A stretch of 64,000 nt of DNA from Pedobacter sp. PACM 27299 (GCF_001412655.1 NZ_CP012996.1:5332001-5396000), one strand, 5' to 3'. Shown: positions 36,197-45,504, numbered from the stretch's first letter. Notes: generated from the sequence alone by a model not told the origin. Made by a program: numbers and translations.

Positions 36197-36248
36197 TCGA
36201 CGAAATGCCAGAACTTCTCGACCAATCGACGAAAATATTTTCGTCGAT
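36197..36248. promoter_or_regulatory. TCGAC repeats and a perfect 24-bp palindrome upstream of the GIN gene
   Basis: A perfect palindrome occupies 36225-36248 with arms ATCGACGAAAAT. Two further copies, TCGACGAAAT (36197-36206) and TCGACCAAT (36218-36226), lie in the same direction, 21 bp apart start to start. LytTR regulators bind direct repeats spaced about 21-22 bp, so this is a plausible operator. It lies 113 bp upstream of the gene start and beyond the murI terminator. Confidence 0.6.
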
Positions 36249-36310
36249 CCGCTGATAAACCATCCCCCGAAATAGAATCAGGAATTGATTCAGAAAAAGC
36301 GGCTAAAGAA

Positions 36311-36335
36311 AAAGGCGGTCTCAACGACCGCCTTT
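36311..36335 (-). terminator. Intrinsic terminator after murI
   Basis: AAAGGCGGTC (36311-36320) pairs with GACCGCCTTT (36326-36335) around a 5-base loop. On the minus strand TTTTTCTTT follows. Confidence 0.8.
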
Positions 36336-36368
36336 AACAGGTAATACCTTAGATATACAGAAAATGTG

Positions 36369-37199
36369 TTAGATTTTGAGGTGCATCTGATCTGACTCTA
36401 CCTCTTCTCCGAAGAAAATCGACGCATGCTGATCAAAAGTCCCGCGATCTCCGGAAGTAAAAAACCTGCGGCTTCCTTGCTGGCTGATCTGCTCCGCAAT
36501 TTCCGGATGGTTCTGCAAATACAATTCCAGGCTGTTCGCTACAATATCCGCCTGGCCCAGCAGTTCAATACCTGCTGGTAAAATGGCCTGAAGTTTAGGA
36601 ATCAGCAAAGGATAATGTGTGCAGGCCAAAAGAATGCAATCAATAGCTGCATCTTTCTCCAGCAGCTGATCCAGGTATTTTTGGACAAAGTAATCTGCTC
36701 CGCGATGAATGTGCTCATTGTTCTCGATCAACGGAACCCACATCGGACAAGCCTGCTGTGCCACTTCAATATCAGGATAAAACTTATTGATCTCCATTGG
36801 ATAAGAAAGGGAATTCACAGTACCGCGCGTACCCATTACGCCAATCTTTCTATGCTGGGTATACTGACCTACCACTTCAGCGGTTGGCCTGATCACCCCC
36901 AGCACCCGATGGTTTGGATACTTGAACGGCAGCACCTTTTGCTGAATGCTGCGCAGCGCCTTTGCAGAAGCCGTATTACAGGCAAGGATCACCAATGGGC
37001 ACCCTTGAGCAAACAGCCATTCTACGCATTCTAAAGTGTACTGATAAACCGTTTCAAAAGAATGGTCTCCATAGGGAGCGCGGGCATTGTCGCCCAAATA
37101 AATATAATTGTATTGCGGCAATTGTTTGGCGATAGATTTAAACACCGTTAAACCACCGTAGCCAGAATCAAAAACGCCTATAGATTGTCCAATATTCAT
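36369..37199 (-). CDS. murI: Glutamate racemase
   Basis: A 276-residue cofactor-independent racemase that makes D-glutamate for peptidoglycan. The two catalytic cysteines are C74 (LACNTASA) and C193 (LACTHYPLL), with the substrate-binding GVFDSGYGGLTV near 8-19. It follows two OmpH genes and is separated from them by a terminator ending 11 bases before its ATG, so its expression probably depends on read-through. This gene order is conserved in related Bacteroidota. Confidence 0.96.
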   Translation of the reverse strand: MNIGQSIGVFDSGYGGLTVFKSIAKQLPQYNYIYLGDNARAPYGDHSFETVYQYTLECVEWLFAQGCPLVILACNTASAKALRSIQQKVLPFKYPNHRVLGVIRPTAEVVGQYTQHRKIGVMGTRGTVNSLSYPMEINKFYPDIEVAQQACPMWVPLIENNEHIHRGADYFVQKYLDQLLEKDAAIDCILLACTHYPLLIPKLQAILPAGIELLGQADIVANSLELYLQNHPEIAEQISQQGSRRFFTSGDRGTFDQHASIFFGEEVESDQMHLKI

Positions 37200-37202
37200 G
37201 GT

Positions 37203-37240
37203 AAAAAAAAGCGGGATGGAGTTTGATCACTCCATCCCGC
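37203..37240 (-). terminator. Terminator-like hairpin between ompH and murI
   Basis: GCGGGATGGAG (37211-37221) pairs with CTCCATCCCGC (37230-37240), loop 8. The minus-strand U-run of eight bases (37203-37210) ends 3 bases from the murI ATG. An 11-bp GC-rich stem makes it one of the strongest in the window. Confidence 0.85.
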
Positions 37241-37262
37241 AATTTATATATTTTAATTCTAA

Positions 37263-37817
37263 TTATTTCTTTGGAGCTGCAGTTGCAGTGATACCCAATT
37301 TAGCTTTAACAGCAGCAGTGATATCATCACCACCATCCCAATAAACTAATGCCTGGTTAGCAGTATCGAATACGTAAGCAAAACCTTTTTCTTTAGAAAC
37401 AGCTTTGATTGCTGCATCAGCTTTTACCTGAATAGGGTTAAACAATTCTGCATTTTTAGCTTCCATTTCTTGCTGTGCTTTAGCTCTTGCATCTTCGATA
37501 CGTTTCTGAAGATCTTGTAATTCAGCACCCATTGTCTGTAATTCTTTACCAACAGTTTCTTTGTTGGCTTCACTCAATGTTTTCTGTTTTGCTTCAGCAG
37601 CTGAAAGTTTACCTTGATATTCAGTAATCATTTTCTCTACATCAGCTTGTTTAGTTTTACCAAACGCCTCTAATTTAGTTCTGGCATCTTTAACTTCTGG
37701 CATAGCTTCAATGATCAATGCCGAGTTCAAGTGTGCTAATTTTTGTTGTGCATTTGCTACGTTAGCAGTAAACAATAACCCCGCTGCGATAAAAAATGCG
37801 TTAATTGACTTTCTCAT
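37263..37817 (-). CDS. OmpH/Skp-family periplasmic chaperone
   Basis: A 184-residue secreted protein: a signal peptide ending NVANAQQ near 24, then an OmpH domain with a long coiled coil (about 45-125; AEAKQKTLSEANKETVG and MEAKNAELFNPIQVKA). Skp-like trimers hold unfolded outer-membrane proteins on the way to BamA. It follows a second ompH gene and precedes murI. Two adjacent copies beside bamA are normal in Bacteroidota. The C-terminal Ala-rich tail (ITATAAPKK) is not part of the Skp core. Confidence 0.9.
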   Translation of the reverse strand: MRKSINAFFIAAGLLFTANVANAQQKLAHLNSALIIEAMPEVKDARTKLEAFGKTKQADVEKMITEYQGKLSAAEAKQKTLSEANKETVGKELQTMGAELQDLQKRIEDARAKAQQEMEAKNAELFNPIQVKADAAIKAVSKEKGFAYVFDTANQALVYWDGGDDITAAVKAKLGITATAAPKK

Positions 37818-37871
37818 TTCTATTTGTCTTAATAAATTGTTTTTACTTGTTTATCTATTTGTGTTGTTAAC

Positions 37872-38402
37872 TTACTTAAGGATCGTACCAGGTTTAAAAC
37901 CCAGCAATCTGATTACATCGTTGCTGACATCGTAGTTGCTGCTGGCATAAATCATCATGGTTGCTTCACTGCTTTTATCAAAGATGAAGTCCAGTTGTTT
38001 GCCTTTTGCAACTTCTGTAATGGTCTTGGTTACTTTGTCCTGAATAGGACCTAATAACTTCGTGCGTTTTTGAAAAAGTTCTCCGTCCGGACCGAAGATT
38101 CTACGTTGAAAATCTTTCGCCTCTTTCTCTTTTTCAATGATGTCATTTTCTCTTCTCTTACGCATATCCGCAGTAAGTAATACCTGATCTGCCTGATAAG
38201 CTTTGTACATTTTGTCGATCTCTACAAAGTTTTGATCCACTTGTCCTTGCCATTGCTGTGAAGCTACATTCAACTCATTCAGTGAAGACTTATACTCTGG
38301 AAGGTGCTTTAAAATGTATTCTGTATCTACATAAGCAAACTTCTGTGCAAAAGCTCCCATGCAGGTAAAGCTTAAGAAGCATATTAAAAGGTATTTTTTC
38401 AT
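37872..38402 (-). CDS. OmpH/Skp-family periplasmic chaperone, second copy
   Basis: A 176-residue OmpH protein with signal peptide (MKKYLLICFLSFTCMGAFAQ). The mature start KFAYVDTEYILKHLPEYKS and the central coiled coil (NDIIEKEKEAKDFQRRIFG near 110) match the family. It lies 25 bases after the bamA stop and 54 bases before the other ompH, so the chaperones are made together with BamA. Confidence 0.92.
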   Translation of the reverse strand: MKKYLLICFLSFTCMGAFAQKFAYVDTEYILKHLPEYKSSLNELNVASQQWQGQVDQNFVEIDKMYKAYQADQVLLTADMRKRRENDIIEKEKEAKDFQRRIFGPDGELFQKRTKLLGPIQDKVTKTITEVAKGKQLDFIFDKSSEATMMIYASSNYDVSNDVIRLLGFKPGTILK

Positions 38403-38427
38403 AGCCTATTTTTTATTATTCCAAACG

Positions 38428-40977
38428 TTAATTAAATCCACCCATCTGTTGAGCAATACTAAAGGTAAAGGATTGCTTTCCTCCGTTTTCAATTCCAGGA
38501 ATTTTATCGAAAGGAATACCATAATCAATACCCAACAATCCAAATATCGGTAAAAATATCTTCGCACCAAAACCTGCAGAGCGCCTAATGTTAAAAGGAT
38601 TGAAATCACCGAACTTGTTCCAGGTATTACCACCCTCAGCAAAAGCCACAAGGAAGGCAGTAGCAGACGAACTTGCAATTACAGGATATCTGATTTCCAT
38701 AACATACTTAGCAAAGATCGGGCTACCTGACTGCTGCGCGATGGCTACGTTTGCACCATTAGGAATGACCGCAGAGTTCGCATAACCACGCATAGCGATC
38801 AGCTCTGATCCTTGTAGGAAGTCGAAACCTTGCATACCATCACCACCCAGTTTGAAACGCTCGAAGGCTGGATCTCCAACTTCTTTATTGTATGATCCTA
38901 AGAAACCAAACTGTGCCTGTGCTTTCACTACGAATTTACCTGCCAGTTTATGGAACCATTGAGATTCAAATTTCCATTTGTGGTACTCTGTGAATTTATA
39001 GAATTCTTTATCAGAAGCAGTTTTATAGTTCAACTTGTTCAGCAACGAGTATGGAGGTGTTGCCTGAATTGTAAATTTGAAATATGAACCACCTTGAGGG
39101 AAGATAGGATGATCACGTGAATCCCTGCTCAGCTCTTGTGCTAAGCTGATGTTATAAGCAGTACCGGTACTGAATTTATAACCACCATAATTGTTCAGGA
39201 TATATTGCTGGAAACTCAAGGCATGGCTCAACTGGAAATAATTGTCTGGCCATTTTAACATTCTACCCAAACTTACAGTTACCCCATTCAATCTGATTCT
39301 TTGCTGCTGACCTAGTGGATCATCCACTTTACGTCCGTTAGACTGTAGGGAAGTAAATGCACTTACACCAAAACTCACTGGTTTTTTACCACCTAACCAT
39401 GGCTCAGAGAAAGAGAAACTGTAAGACTGGTAGTATTTACCATTCGTTTGCCCACGTAAACTTAATTTCTGACCATCACCTTTTGGTAAAGGTTTGTAAG
39501 CACTTGGATTGAAAAGATTTCTTAAGGAGAAGTTATTGAAGGTAAGTCCTAGGGTACCGATGATGTTACCACCACCAAAACCACCAGACAGCTCAATCTG
39601 ATCAGAAGGTTTTTCTTCCACTGTATATTCAATATCTACGGTTCCATCAGCCGGATTTGGCTTAGGTGTAGGTACGGTTTTAGACTCATCAAAGTTACCC
39701 AATTGGCCGATGTCACGAACCGTACGGATCAATAGATCTTTAGAGAACTTATCACCTGGTTTGGTACGTACAGTACGTAATACTACTCTATCGTTAGTGA
39801 TCGTATTTCCTCTCACTGTGATACGGTTGTTGGTATATTGAGGACCTTCATATATACGGATTTCCATATCAATGGTGTCGCCTTTAATTTTTGTCTGAAT
39901 GGGGTCAACGTTAAAAGTTAAGTATCCATCATTCAGATATAAACTGGAAACGTCATCACTATTTGGACTACCTCTTAGTTTCCGTTCTAATTTTTCCTCA
40001 CTGAATACCTCTCCTTTTTCGATGCCTAAAATACGCTCCAGGTCTTTTCCGGAATACTTTGCATTTCCTACCCAGGAGATGTCTCCGAAATAGTATTTAG
40101 GACCTTCAAATAAGTCGATCTTAATTCCGATAGATTTATCGTTGTAACGGTAAATACTGTCTTTTAGAATCACCGCATCACGGTAACCTCTGTCCTGAAT
40201 TTTAGCAATCAGTGTTTTCTTATCCTCGTCGTATTTTTCTTTATTGAATTTACCTGATCCGAAGACTTTATAGAAAGCCTGTTGTTTTGTTTTCTTTAAG
40301 AACTTACGCAGTTTCGCATCCGAAAAAACTTCATTTCCTGTAAAATTGATCTCATGAACTTTTACCTTACGGCCTTTGTCTACGATCACTTCCAAAATCA
40401 CATGGTTCTCCTGATTTGGATCTGGTTTAGTCTTATAATTTACCGTAGTAAAGAAATAACCTTTCTCTAACAAGTACTTTTTAATGGTACTGGTGGTTGA
40501 ATTGTATAAGTTTTCGTTGATAATAGATTTCGTAGACTTCGCATTCAGTTTCTCCAGGATGTCTGTTTTCTGAGATTTACTCACACCTTGAATATCAAAA
40601 GAGGAAAGGCGCGGACGCTCTACCACTTCAATATCAAAGTAAACTGAATCACCGTCGATCTTAGCAATGTCTAATTTTACATCATCAAATAATCCTTGTT
40701 CCCAAAGGATTTTAATTGCGTTTGCTGTTGCTTCACCAGGAAGTACAATGCGTTCCCCTTTAATTAATTTTGAAAGGGTAATGATCACGTCTTTATCTAG
40801 AAATTTCGTTCCAGTCAGGGTTACATCTGCGATAGTGTATTCCTTGGGGTTAAAATAATCCAGATCCAGACCATTAACTTTTAATGTAGGAGTTGCAGGA
40901 TTGGACTGAGGACGGATCTGTGCCATTGTTGGTAAACCAATCAATAACAATAGTATGAGTTGATATATTCTTTTCAT
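38428..40977 (-). CDS. bamA: Outer-membrane assembly protein BamA
   Basis: An 849-residue Omp85 protein. A signal peptide (ending PTMAQ near 19) is followed by five POTRA-type repeats (about 45-455), for example LTGTKFLDKDVIITLSKLI, and a C-terminal beta-barrel (about 490-849). Omp85 motifs include the GGFGGGNIIGTLGL strand start and a RGYANSAVI segment near 745. The protein inserts outer-membrane beta-barrels. The final residue is Asn after GGF, so the usual C-terminal aromatic sits one position in. Located between uppS and the two OmpH chaperones, the classic envelope operon. Confidence 0.96.
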   Translation of the reverse strand: MKRIYQLILLLLIGLPTMAQIRPQSNPATPTLKVNGLDLDYFNPKEYTIADVTLTGTKFLDKDVIITLSKLIKGERIVLPGEATANAIKILWEQGLFDDVKLDIAKIDGDSVYFDIEVVERPRLSSFDIQGVSKSQKTDILEKLNAKSTKSIINENLYNSTTSTIKKYLLEKGYFFTTVNYKTKPDPNQENHVILEVIVDKGRKVKVHEINFTGNEVFSDAKLRKFLKKTKQQAFYKVFGSGKFNKEKYDEDKKTLIAKIQDRGYRDAVILKDSIYRYNDKSIGIKIDLFEGPKYYFGDISWVGNAKYSGKDLERILGIEKGEVFSEEKLERKLRGSPNSDDVSSLYLNDGYLTFNVDPIQTKIKGDTIDMEIRIYEGPQYTNNRITVRGNTITNDRVVLRTVRTKPGDKFSKDLLIRTVRDIGQLGNFDESKTVPTPKPNPADGTVDIEYTVEEKPSDQIELSGGFGGGNIIGTLGLTFNNFSLRNLFNPSAYKPLPKGDGQKLSLRGQTNGKYYQSYSFSFSEPWLGGKKPVSFGVSAFTSLQSNGRKVDDPLGQQQRIRLNGVTVSLGRMLKWPDNYFQLSHALSFQQYILNNYGGYKFSTGTAYNISLAQELSRDSRDHPIFPQGGSYFKFTIQATPPYSLLNKLNYKTASDKEFYKFTEYHKWKFESQWFHKLAGKFVVKAQAQFGFLGSYNKEVGDPAFERFKLGGDGMQGFDFLQGSELIAMRGYANSAVIPNGANVAIAQQSGSPIFAKYVMEIRYPVIASSSATAFLVAFAEGGNTWNKFGDFNPFNIRRSAGFGAKIFLPIFGLLGIDYGIPFDKIPGIENGGKQSFTFSIAQQMGGFN

Positions 40978-41040
40978 TTACAATCTAAAAATCGATGCTA
41001 AGTTAATTTAAACACATGTTAAAAAGTGTTAAAAGTAAAA

Positions 41041-41781
41041 TTAGTTCAGTTGTTCACTAATTTTACCGAAGCGGCGTTCGCGTTTTTGGTAGTCTACAAT
41101 GGCTTCAAAAAGGTCTTCCCTTCTGAAGTCTGGCCAAAGCTTATCGGTAAAATACAGTTCAGTATAAGCCATTTGCCAAAGCAGAAAATTACTCACCCGA
41201 TGTTCTCCACTGGTTCTGATCATCAGTTCCGGATCAGGAATATCGGTGGTAGTGAGCTGGGCAGAAAACAGTTCTTCATTGATGGCATCGATTTCAATCT
41301 CCTGATCTTTAACTTTTTGAGCTATTTTTTTAGCAGCTTCAAGGATTTCCCATTTCGCGCTGTAACTCAAGGCAAGAGTAAGGGTACAACGGGTATTTTT
41401 CGCCGTATTGTCCATCGCACTTTTCAAGTCATCGATACACTTTTGAGGAAGTGAGGCAATATCGCCGATGGCATTTAACCGGATGTTATTTTTGTTGAGT
41501 GTAGCGGTTTCCTGATTAATGGTAGAGATCAGTAATTCCATTAAAGCATTTACTTCTTCAATAGGTCTATTCCAGTTTTCAGTAGAAAAAGCATATACAG
41601 TCAGGTGTTTAATGCCGATATCGGCACAGCCTTCCACAATATCTTTCACAGAGAGTACTCCACTTTCATGGCCGAAATGCCTGAATTTGCCTTGATTTTT
41701 TGCCCATCTCCCGTTTCCATCCATGATGATAGCGATGTGTTCAGGCAGGCGTGTAACGTCAATTTGTTCTTTAAATCCCAT
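41041..41781 (-). CDS. uppS: Isoprenyl transferase (undecaprenyl diphosphate synthase)
   Basis: A 246-residue cis-prenyltransferase. The catalytic Asp is D21 in IIMDGNGRWAKNQG. The C-terminal PDPELMIRTSGEHRVSNFLLW carries the RxSGExRxSNF box for isopentenyl-PP binding (quoted in parts: LMIRTSGEHRVSNF). It makes the C55 lipid carrier for peptidoglycan and O-antigen. It lies 63 bases upstream of bamA and 18 bases after the DUF6089 gene, within one operon of envelope genes. Confidence 0.96.
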   Translation of the reverse strand: MGFKEQIDVTRLPEHIAIIMDGNGRWAKNQGKFRHFGHESGVLSVKDIVEGCADIGIKHLTVYAFSTENWNRPIEEVNALMELLISTINQETATLNKNNIRLNAIGDIASLPQKCIDDLKSAMDNTAKNTRCTLTLALSYSAKWEILEAAKKIAQKVKDQEIEIDAINEELFSAQLTTTDIPDPELMIRTSGEHRVSNFLLWQMAYTELYFTDKLWPDFRREDLFEAIVDYQKRERRFGKISEQLN

Positions 41782-41799
41782 TTATGATTGCAAATATGC

Positions 41800-42621
41800 T
41801 TAAAATGTATAACATTTTTGGGACACAAAGGTATAAGATATGCCAATACCTACAAACATATAAGTATCTCTTTTTCTTAAGTCTCCTCTTTGGGTCCCGT
41901 AAAGATTAGCTCCTGATCCTGAAGGGTCTGCAAGATGCTGACCAATTCTTAAAAGTTCAGGAGTATTCAATACCTCCAGATTAGGGGCAGCATACCTGCC
42001 GCTCACATCATCCAGGTAATCTGTATAAGCCGTCCGGTAGCCGATTTGGGAGAATAATCCCCAATTATCTTTCAGTCTTACCTTAAAGCCAACACCATAA
42101 GGCACTGTTAATGCCACATTCTTATAAGCTTCTTTTTGTCCTTCAGTGCGATAAAAGCGCAGCTGATATTCACTGACTTCCGTATCCGGGGCAACCTGGT
42201 ATTTCCCGATCGGATTGAACCAAACCCCTCCTATTCCGGCAAATATATAAGGTGTAAAATTTTTAGTCCCCCCACCTGCAAAATATTCAAAGAAATTGAA
42301 ATCTACCTGCAGACTGATTTCATTTAAAGCGGTTTTAAAATTAAGCCCTCTTTTCTGGAATTGCTCATTATCGGAATGCAAGTCGTTTTCTTTGATTTTG
42401 CCGTAGCTGTAATGCAGGCCCAAAGTCCAGTAAGGATCAAAATTCACCTTCACATTTGCACCTGCCGAAAGGCCGCTTATTTTCAGCGGCTTTGACTGGT
42501 TCAGATCGCCCATATATCCTGCCCCTCCAGCGATCAATCCAAATTCCAGGTTCTGGGCAAAGGCAGGAGATCCGATGAAAATCAAGGCAAAAAAACAGAA
42601 AATCTGAGTTCTGTACGGCAT
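41800..42621 (-). CDS. DUF6089-type outer-membrane beta-barrel protein
   Basis: A 273-residue protein with a signal peptide (LIFIGSPAFAQ end) and an OMP-like barrel. LEFGLIAGGAGYMGDLNQSK opens the barrel and FEYFAGGGTKNFTPYIFAGIG lies near 118-138, as in the DUF6089 family found almost always between nadK and uppS in Bacteroidota. Its role in the envelope is unknown. It starts one base from the nadK stop. Confidence 0.88.
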   Translation of the reverse strand: MPYRTQIFCFFALIFIGSPAFAQNLEFGLIAGGAGYMGDLNQSKPLKISGLSAGANVKVNFDPYWTLGLHYSYGKIKENDLHSDNEQFQKRGLNFKTALNEISLQVDFNFFEYFAGGGTKNFTPYIFAGIGGVWFNPIGKYQVAPDTEVSEYQLRFYRTEGQKEAYKNVALTVPYGVGFKVRLKDNWGLFSQIGYRTAYTDYLDDVSGRYAAPNLEVLNTPELLRIGQHLADPSGSGANLYGTQRGDLRKRDTYMFVGIGISYTFVSQKCYTF

Positions 42622-42622
42622 T

Positions 42623-43504
42623 TTAATAATTTCGGGTATCGATTCCCCAAAGTAGTTTATTTCTCAATGTCTTCAAATAACTTTCCTCATTTAATCTGAT
42701 CAGATTGACATGAAAAGCTGCTTTATTCAGGGTCAGTTTCACCGACCTGTCTACGGTAGCAGTTCTGGAATCACAGGAAACCAAGAACTTCGCACTTCTA
42801 GCCTCTACTTCGAAAGTAAGCTTTACATCATCAGGGATGATCACTGGCCTTACATTCAGGTTATGAGGAGCAATTGGCGTAATGACAAAATTTTGTGAAC
42901 TTGGGTAAATGATCGGTCCGCCGCAACTCAAAGAATAGGCAGTTGAACCTGTAGGTGTGGCAATGATCAAGCCATCTGCCCAGTAAGAATTGACAAATTC
43001 GTCATTCATGTAGGCATGAATGATCATCATCGCCGACTTATCTCTTCTATGGATTGTGATGTCATTTAAGGCGAAATTCTCTTCTCCAAAAAGGTCTAAT
43101 TTAGAATCCAGATTGATCAGCGTTCTTTTATCCAGCGCATATGCTTTCTGGCGTAAAGCTTCCATTGCAACGCGGATTTCATCTTTGTTGATACTGGCTA
43201 AAAAACCTAACCTGCCGAAGTTAATCCCGATTACTGGAATTCCAGAATCACGGATTAAAGATAGCGTATCCAGCAAAGTTCCGTCGCCTCCAAGGCTGAT
43301 CAGCACATCAGTCTGATTCACCAGTTCGCTATGGTGACTAAAAGCGACAATACCATCTGGCAGCTTTATTTTATCTCTGATAAAGTCTAAATACTCTTTG
43401 TAAACAAGAATGGGCTTCTTAAATTCCCCCAACACATTGAATACTTCCTGTACGTATGGTAGAACACTATTATTGAACTCTCTACCGTATATTGCAGTTC
43501 TCAT
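42623..43504 (-). CDS. nadK: NAD kinase
   Basis: A 293-residue NAD kinase. The GGDGTLL motif places the catalytic Asp at D74, and the conserved TPTGSTAYSLSCGGPI segment is near 180. It phosphorylates NAD to NADP. It sits 9 bases after the CBS-domain gene and 1 base before DUF6089, so it is in the same operon. Confidence 0.97.
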   Translation of the reverse strand: MRTAIYGREFNNSVLPYVQEVFNVLGEFKKPILVYKEYLDFIRDKIKLPDGIVAFSHHSELVNQTDVLISLGGDGTLLDTLSLIRDSGIPVIGINFGRLGFLASINKDEIRVAMEALRQKAYALDKRTLINLDSKLDLFGEENFALNDITIHRRDKSAMMIIHAYMNDEFVNSYWADGLIIATPTGSTAYSLSCGGPIIYPSSQNFVITPIAPHNLNVRPVIIPDDVKLTFEVEARSAKFLVSCDSRTATVDRSVKLTLNKAAFHVNLIRLNEESYLKTLRNKLLWGIDTRNY

Positions 43505-43513
43505 TTATGGGGT

Positions 43514-44176
43514 TTATACGTTTAAATAATTCATGAATGAATTATATCTGTCTTCGGTACCATTGTCTGAAATGGTGCTGTTAAACACAGCTTTTACCTG
43601 GTAATTATACCGCTCAAAAGAGGCGATAATTCCCGACAACTCAGTTTTATTGATCTTTAATGTCACCTCTAATCTTGTAGAATCGGGAAAAGATTGCACA
43701 TAAGAAGAAAGGATCTGCGCATTGTCTGCTTCTACAATTTGTGCCATGTGGGAAAGGGAGTTATTGCGGTTGCTGATTTCCAGCACTATAATCCCCCCCG
43801 GCTCTTTAACCGCATAAATATCAGCGGTATAATCCAGCAGATTGTTTATGGAAATGAGCCCCAGATAGTTCTTTTTATAGTCCAGTACTGGAATTACCGA
43901 TAAATGCAGTTGGTGAAAAAGCCTGATGATGTCATAGATATGCGCATCTTCATATACAAAAGGGTTTAAAATGGATAAAGGCAAACTTCCGATTGCCTGA
44001 GTATGGTCCCTAATTTCTATCAGCTCTTCCTCTGCCAGCAATCCCAAAAACTGAGTCTCATTGACAATGGGCAAGTGGTATAGCTTGAACTCAGTCATCC
44101 GATCCAAAGCTTTCTGAACCGAATCAGAAGTCTTTAGCGGAGGAATTGAATTAGATATGAGTTCAGCTGCAAACAT
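43514..44176 (-). CDS. CBS-domain protein
   Basis: A 220-residue cytoplasmic protein with two CBS repeats (about 8-62 and 75-130; LYHLPIVNETQFLGLLAEEEL and LHLSVIPVLDYKKNYLGLIS). The C-terminal 85 residues (IIVLEISNRNNSLSHMAQIVE) look like an ACT-type regulatory domain. CBS pairs bind adenosyl nucleotides, so the protein may sense energy state. It sits in the nadK operon, directly after the hydrolase gene; the conserved position suggests a role tied to envelope or NAD metabolism, not shown. Confidence 0.87.
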   Translation of the reverse strand: MFAAELISNSIPPLKTSDSVQKALDRMTEFKLYHLPIVNETQFLGLLAEEELIEIRDHTQAIGSLPLSILNPFVYEDAHIYDIIRLFHQLHLSVIPVLDYKKNYLGLISINNLLDYTADIYAVKEPGGIIVLEISNRNNSLSHMAQIVEADNAQILSSYVQSFPDSTRLEVTLKINKTELSGIIASFERYNYQVKAVFNSTISDNGTEDRYNSFMNYLNV

Positions 44177-44180
44177 TATT

Positions 44181-44945
44181 TTATTTTAATAATACTCTAT
44201 TCAAAAACTTCTCCAAATATTCATTGAAGATTTCCGGACGCTCCATCATCGGTGCATGTCCGCATTTGTCTACCCAGTTTAACTCTGAATTTGGCAATAG
44301 TTCATGGAATTCTTCTGCCACTTCCGGAGGAGTAATTTTATCCTGCTTTCCCCAAATTAAGGAAACTGGAATTGTAATTCTTGACAGTTCCTTCGACATA
44401 TTATGGCGGATGGCAGATTTTGCCAGGGCCAGAATTCTGATCACTCTAGAACGGTCGTTCACACTTTTATAAACTTCATCTACCAATTCGTCAGTTGCCG
44501 TAGCAGGATCATAAAAGGTAAATTGTACTTTTTCTTTAATATAATCGCGGTTTTCTCTTTTTGGGAAAGAACCACCAAATGCATTTTCATATAAGCCAGA
44601 GCTTCCGGTCAATACCAGTGCTTTTACGTTTTCCTGGTGCGCAGCAGTAAAGACTAATCCAATATGCCCGCCCAATGAATTTCCAATTAAAACAACCTGA
44701 TTTAACTTCTTATATTTTAAAAATTTGTGAATATATTTTGATAAACTTTTTACACCTAAAGTAAGGATAGGTAGTTCATAAATTGGCAGAATGGGTACGA
44801 TAACGTGATAATTTTGCTTAAAGTGATCGATTGCCGGTTCCCAATTGCTCAACTCTCCCATTAAACCATGAAGTAATACCAGGGGTTCTCCTTTTCCAGC
44901 CTCAATATATTTAAACCCGTCTTCGTCTATTACTTCGTATTTCAT
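44181..44945 (-). CDS. Alpha/beta hydrolase
   Basis: A 254-residue alpha/beta hydrolase with a complete triad: S90 in IGNSLGGHIG, D202 in WGKQDK and H230 in CGHAPM. The oxyanion loop HGLMGELSNW is at 26-35. The fold resembles esterases and C-C bond hydrolases. The substrate is unknown. It is the first gene of the CBS / nadK / uppS / bamA operon, with the CBS gene only 4 bases after its stop. Confidence 0.9.
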   Translation of the reverse strand: MKYEVIDEDGFKYIEAGKGEPLVLLHGLMGELSNWEPAIDHFKQNYHVIVPILPIYELPILTLGVKSLSKYIHKFLKYKKLNQVVLIGNSLGGHIGLVFTAAHQENVKALVLTGSSGLYENAFGGSFPKRENRDYIKEKVQFTFYDPATATDELVDEVYKSVNDRSRVIRILALAKSAIRHNMSKELSRITIPVSLIWGKQDKITPPEVAEEFHELLPNSELNWVDKCGHAPMMERPEIFNEYLEKFLNRVLLK

Positions 44946-45057
44946 ATTTTGTGTTAATAAGGTAATGCTACTAAGTTAGTGCAGTATATTTAAATTAAAT
45001 GTAATTTAAGACATTAATTTTCGAAAAAAGTTTAAACACATAAAATTCAAGCATAAT

Positions 45058-45504
45058 CTATGCCAATTGCGTTTTAACGATTTCAGCGATCAATTTACCA
45101 TCTGCTTTACCCGCTAATTCTTTGTTGGCCAAGCCGATAACTTTACCCATTTCTTTCACCGAAGTTGCACCTGCATCTTTAATGATTTGAGCGATAATGC
45201 TTTCTATTTCTGCCTGCTCTAATTGCTTAGGTAAGAACTTGCTAATTACTTCAATCTCTTCTTCTTCAATAATACTCAAATCTTCACGACCTTGTGTTTT
45301 GTAGATATCAGCAGATTCTTTGCGTTGTTTTACTAGTTTTTGAAGGATTTTAGCTTCTGCTTCTGCTGTCAATTCCTCTGCAGATCCTTTTTCGGTTCTT
45401 GCTAGTAATAATGCTGCTTTAATTGCTCTTAATCCTCGTAATGCAGCCTGATCTTTAGCCAGCATCGCTTTTTTAATTTCCTGATCTATAGTAGTTGATA
45501 TCAT
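45058..45504 (-). CDS. GatB/YqeY-domain protein
   Basis: A 148-residue helical protein of the YqeY family (IKKAMLAKDQAALRGLRAIKAALLLA; ISKFLPKQLEQAEIESI; MGKVIGLANKELAGKADGK). It matches the C-terminal domain of the glutamyl-tRNA amidotransferase GatB, which suggests tRNA contact, but the role of free YqeY is not established. The SDR gene ends 18 bases upstream. Confidence 0.93.
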   Translation of the reverse strand: MISTTIDQEIKKAMLAKDQAALRGLRAIKAALLLARTEKGSAEELTAEAEAKILQKLVKQRKESADIYKTQGREDLSIIEEEEIEVISKFLPKQLEQAEIESIIAQIIKDAGATSVKEMGKVIGLANKELAGKADGKLIAEIVKTQLA

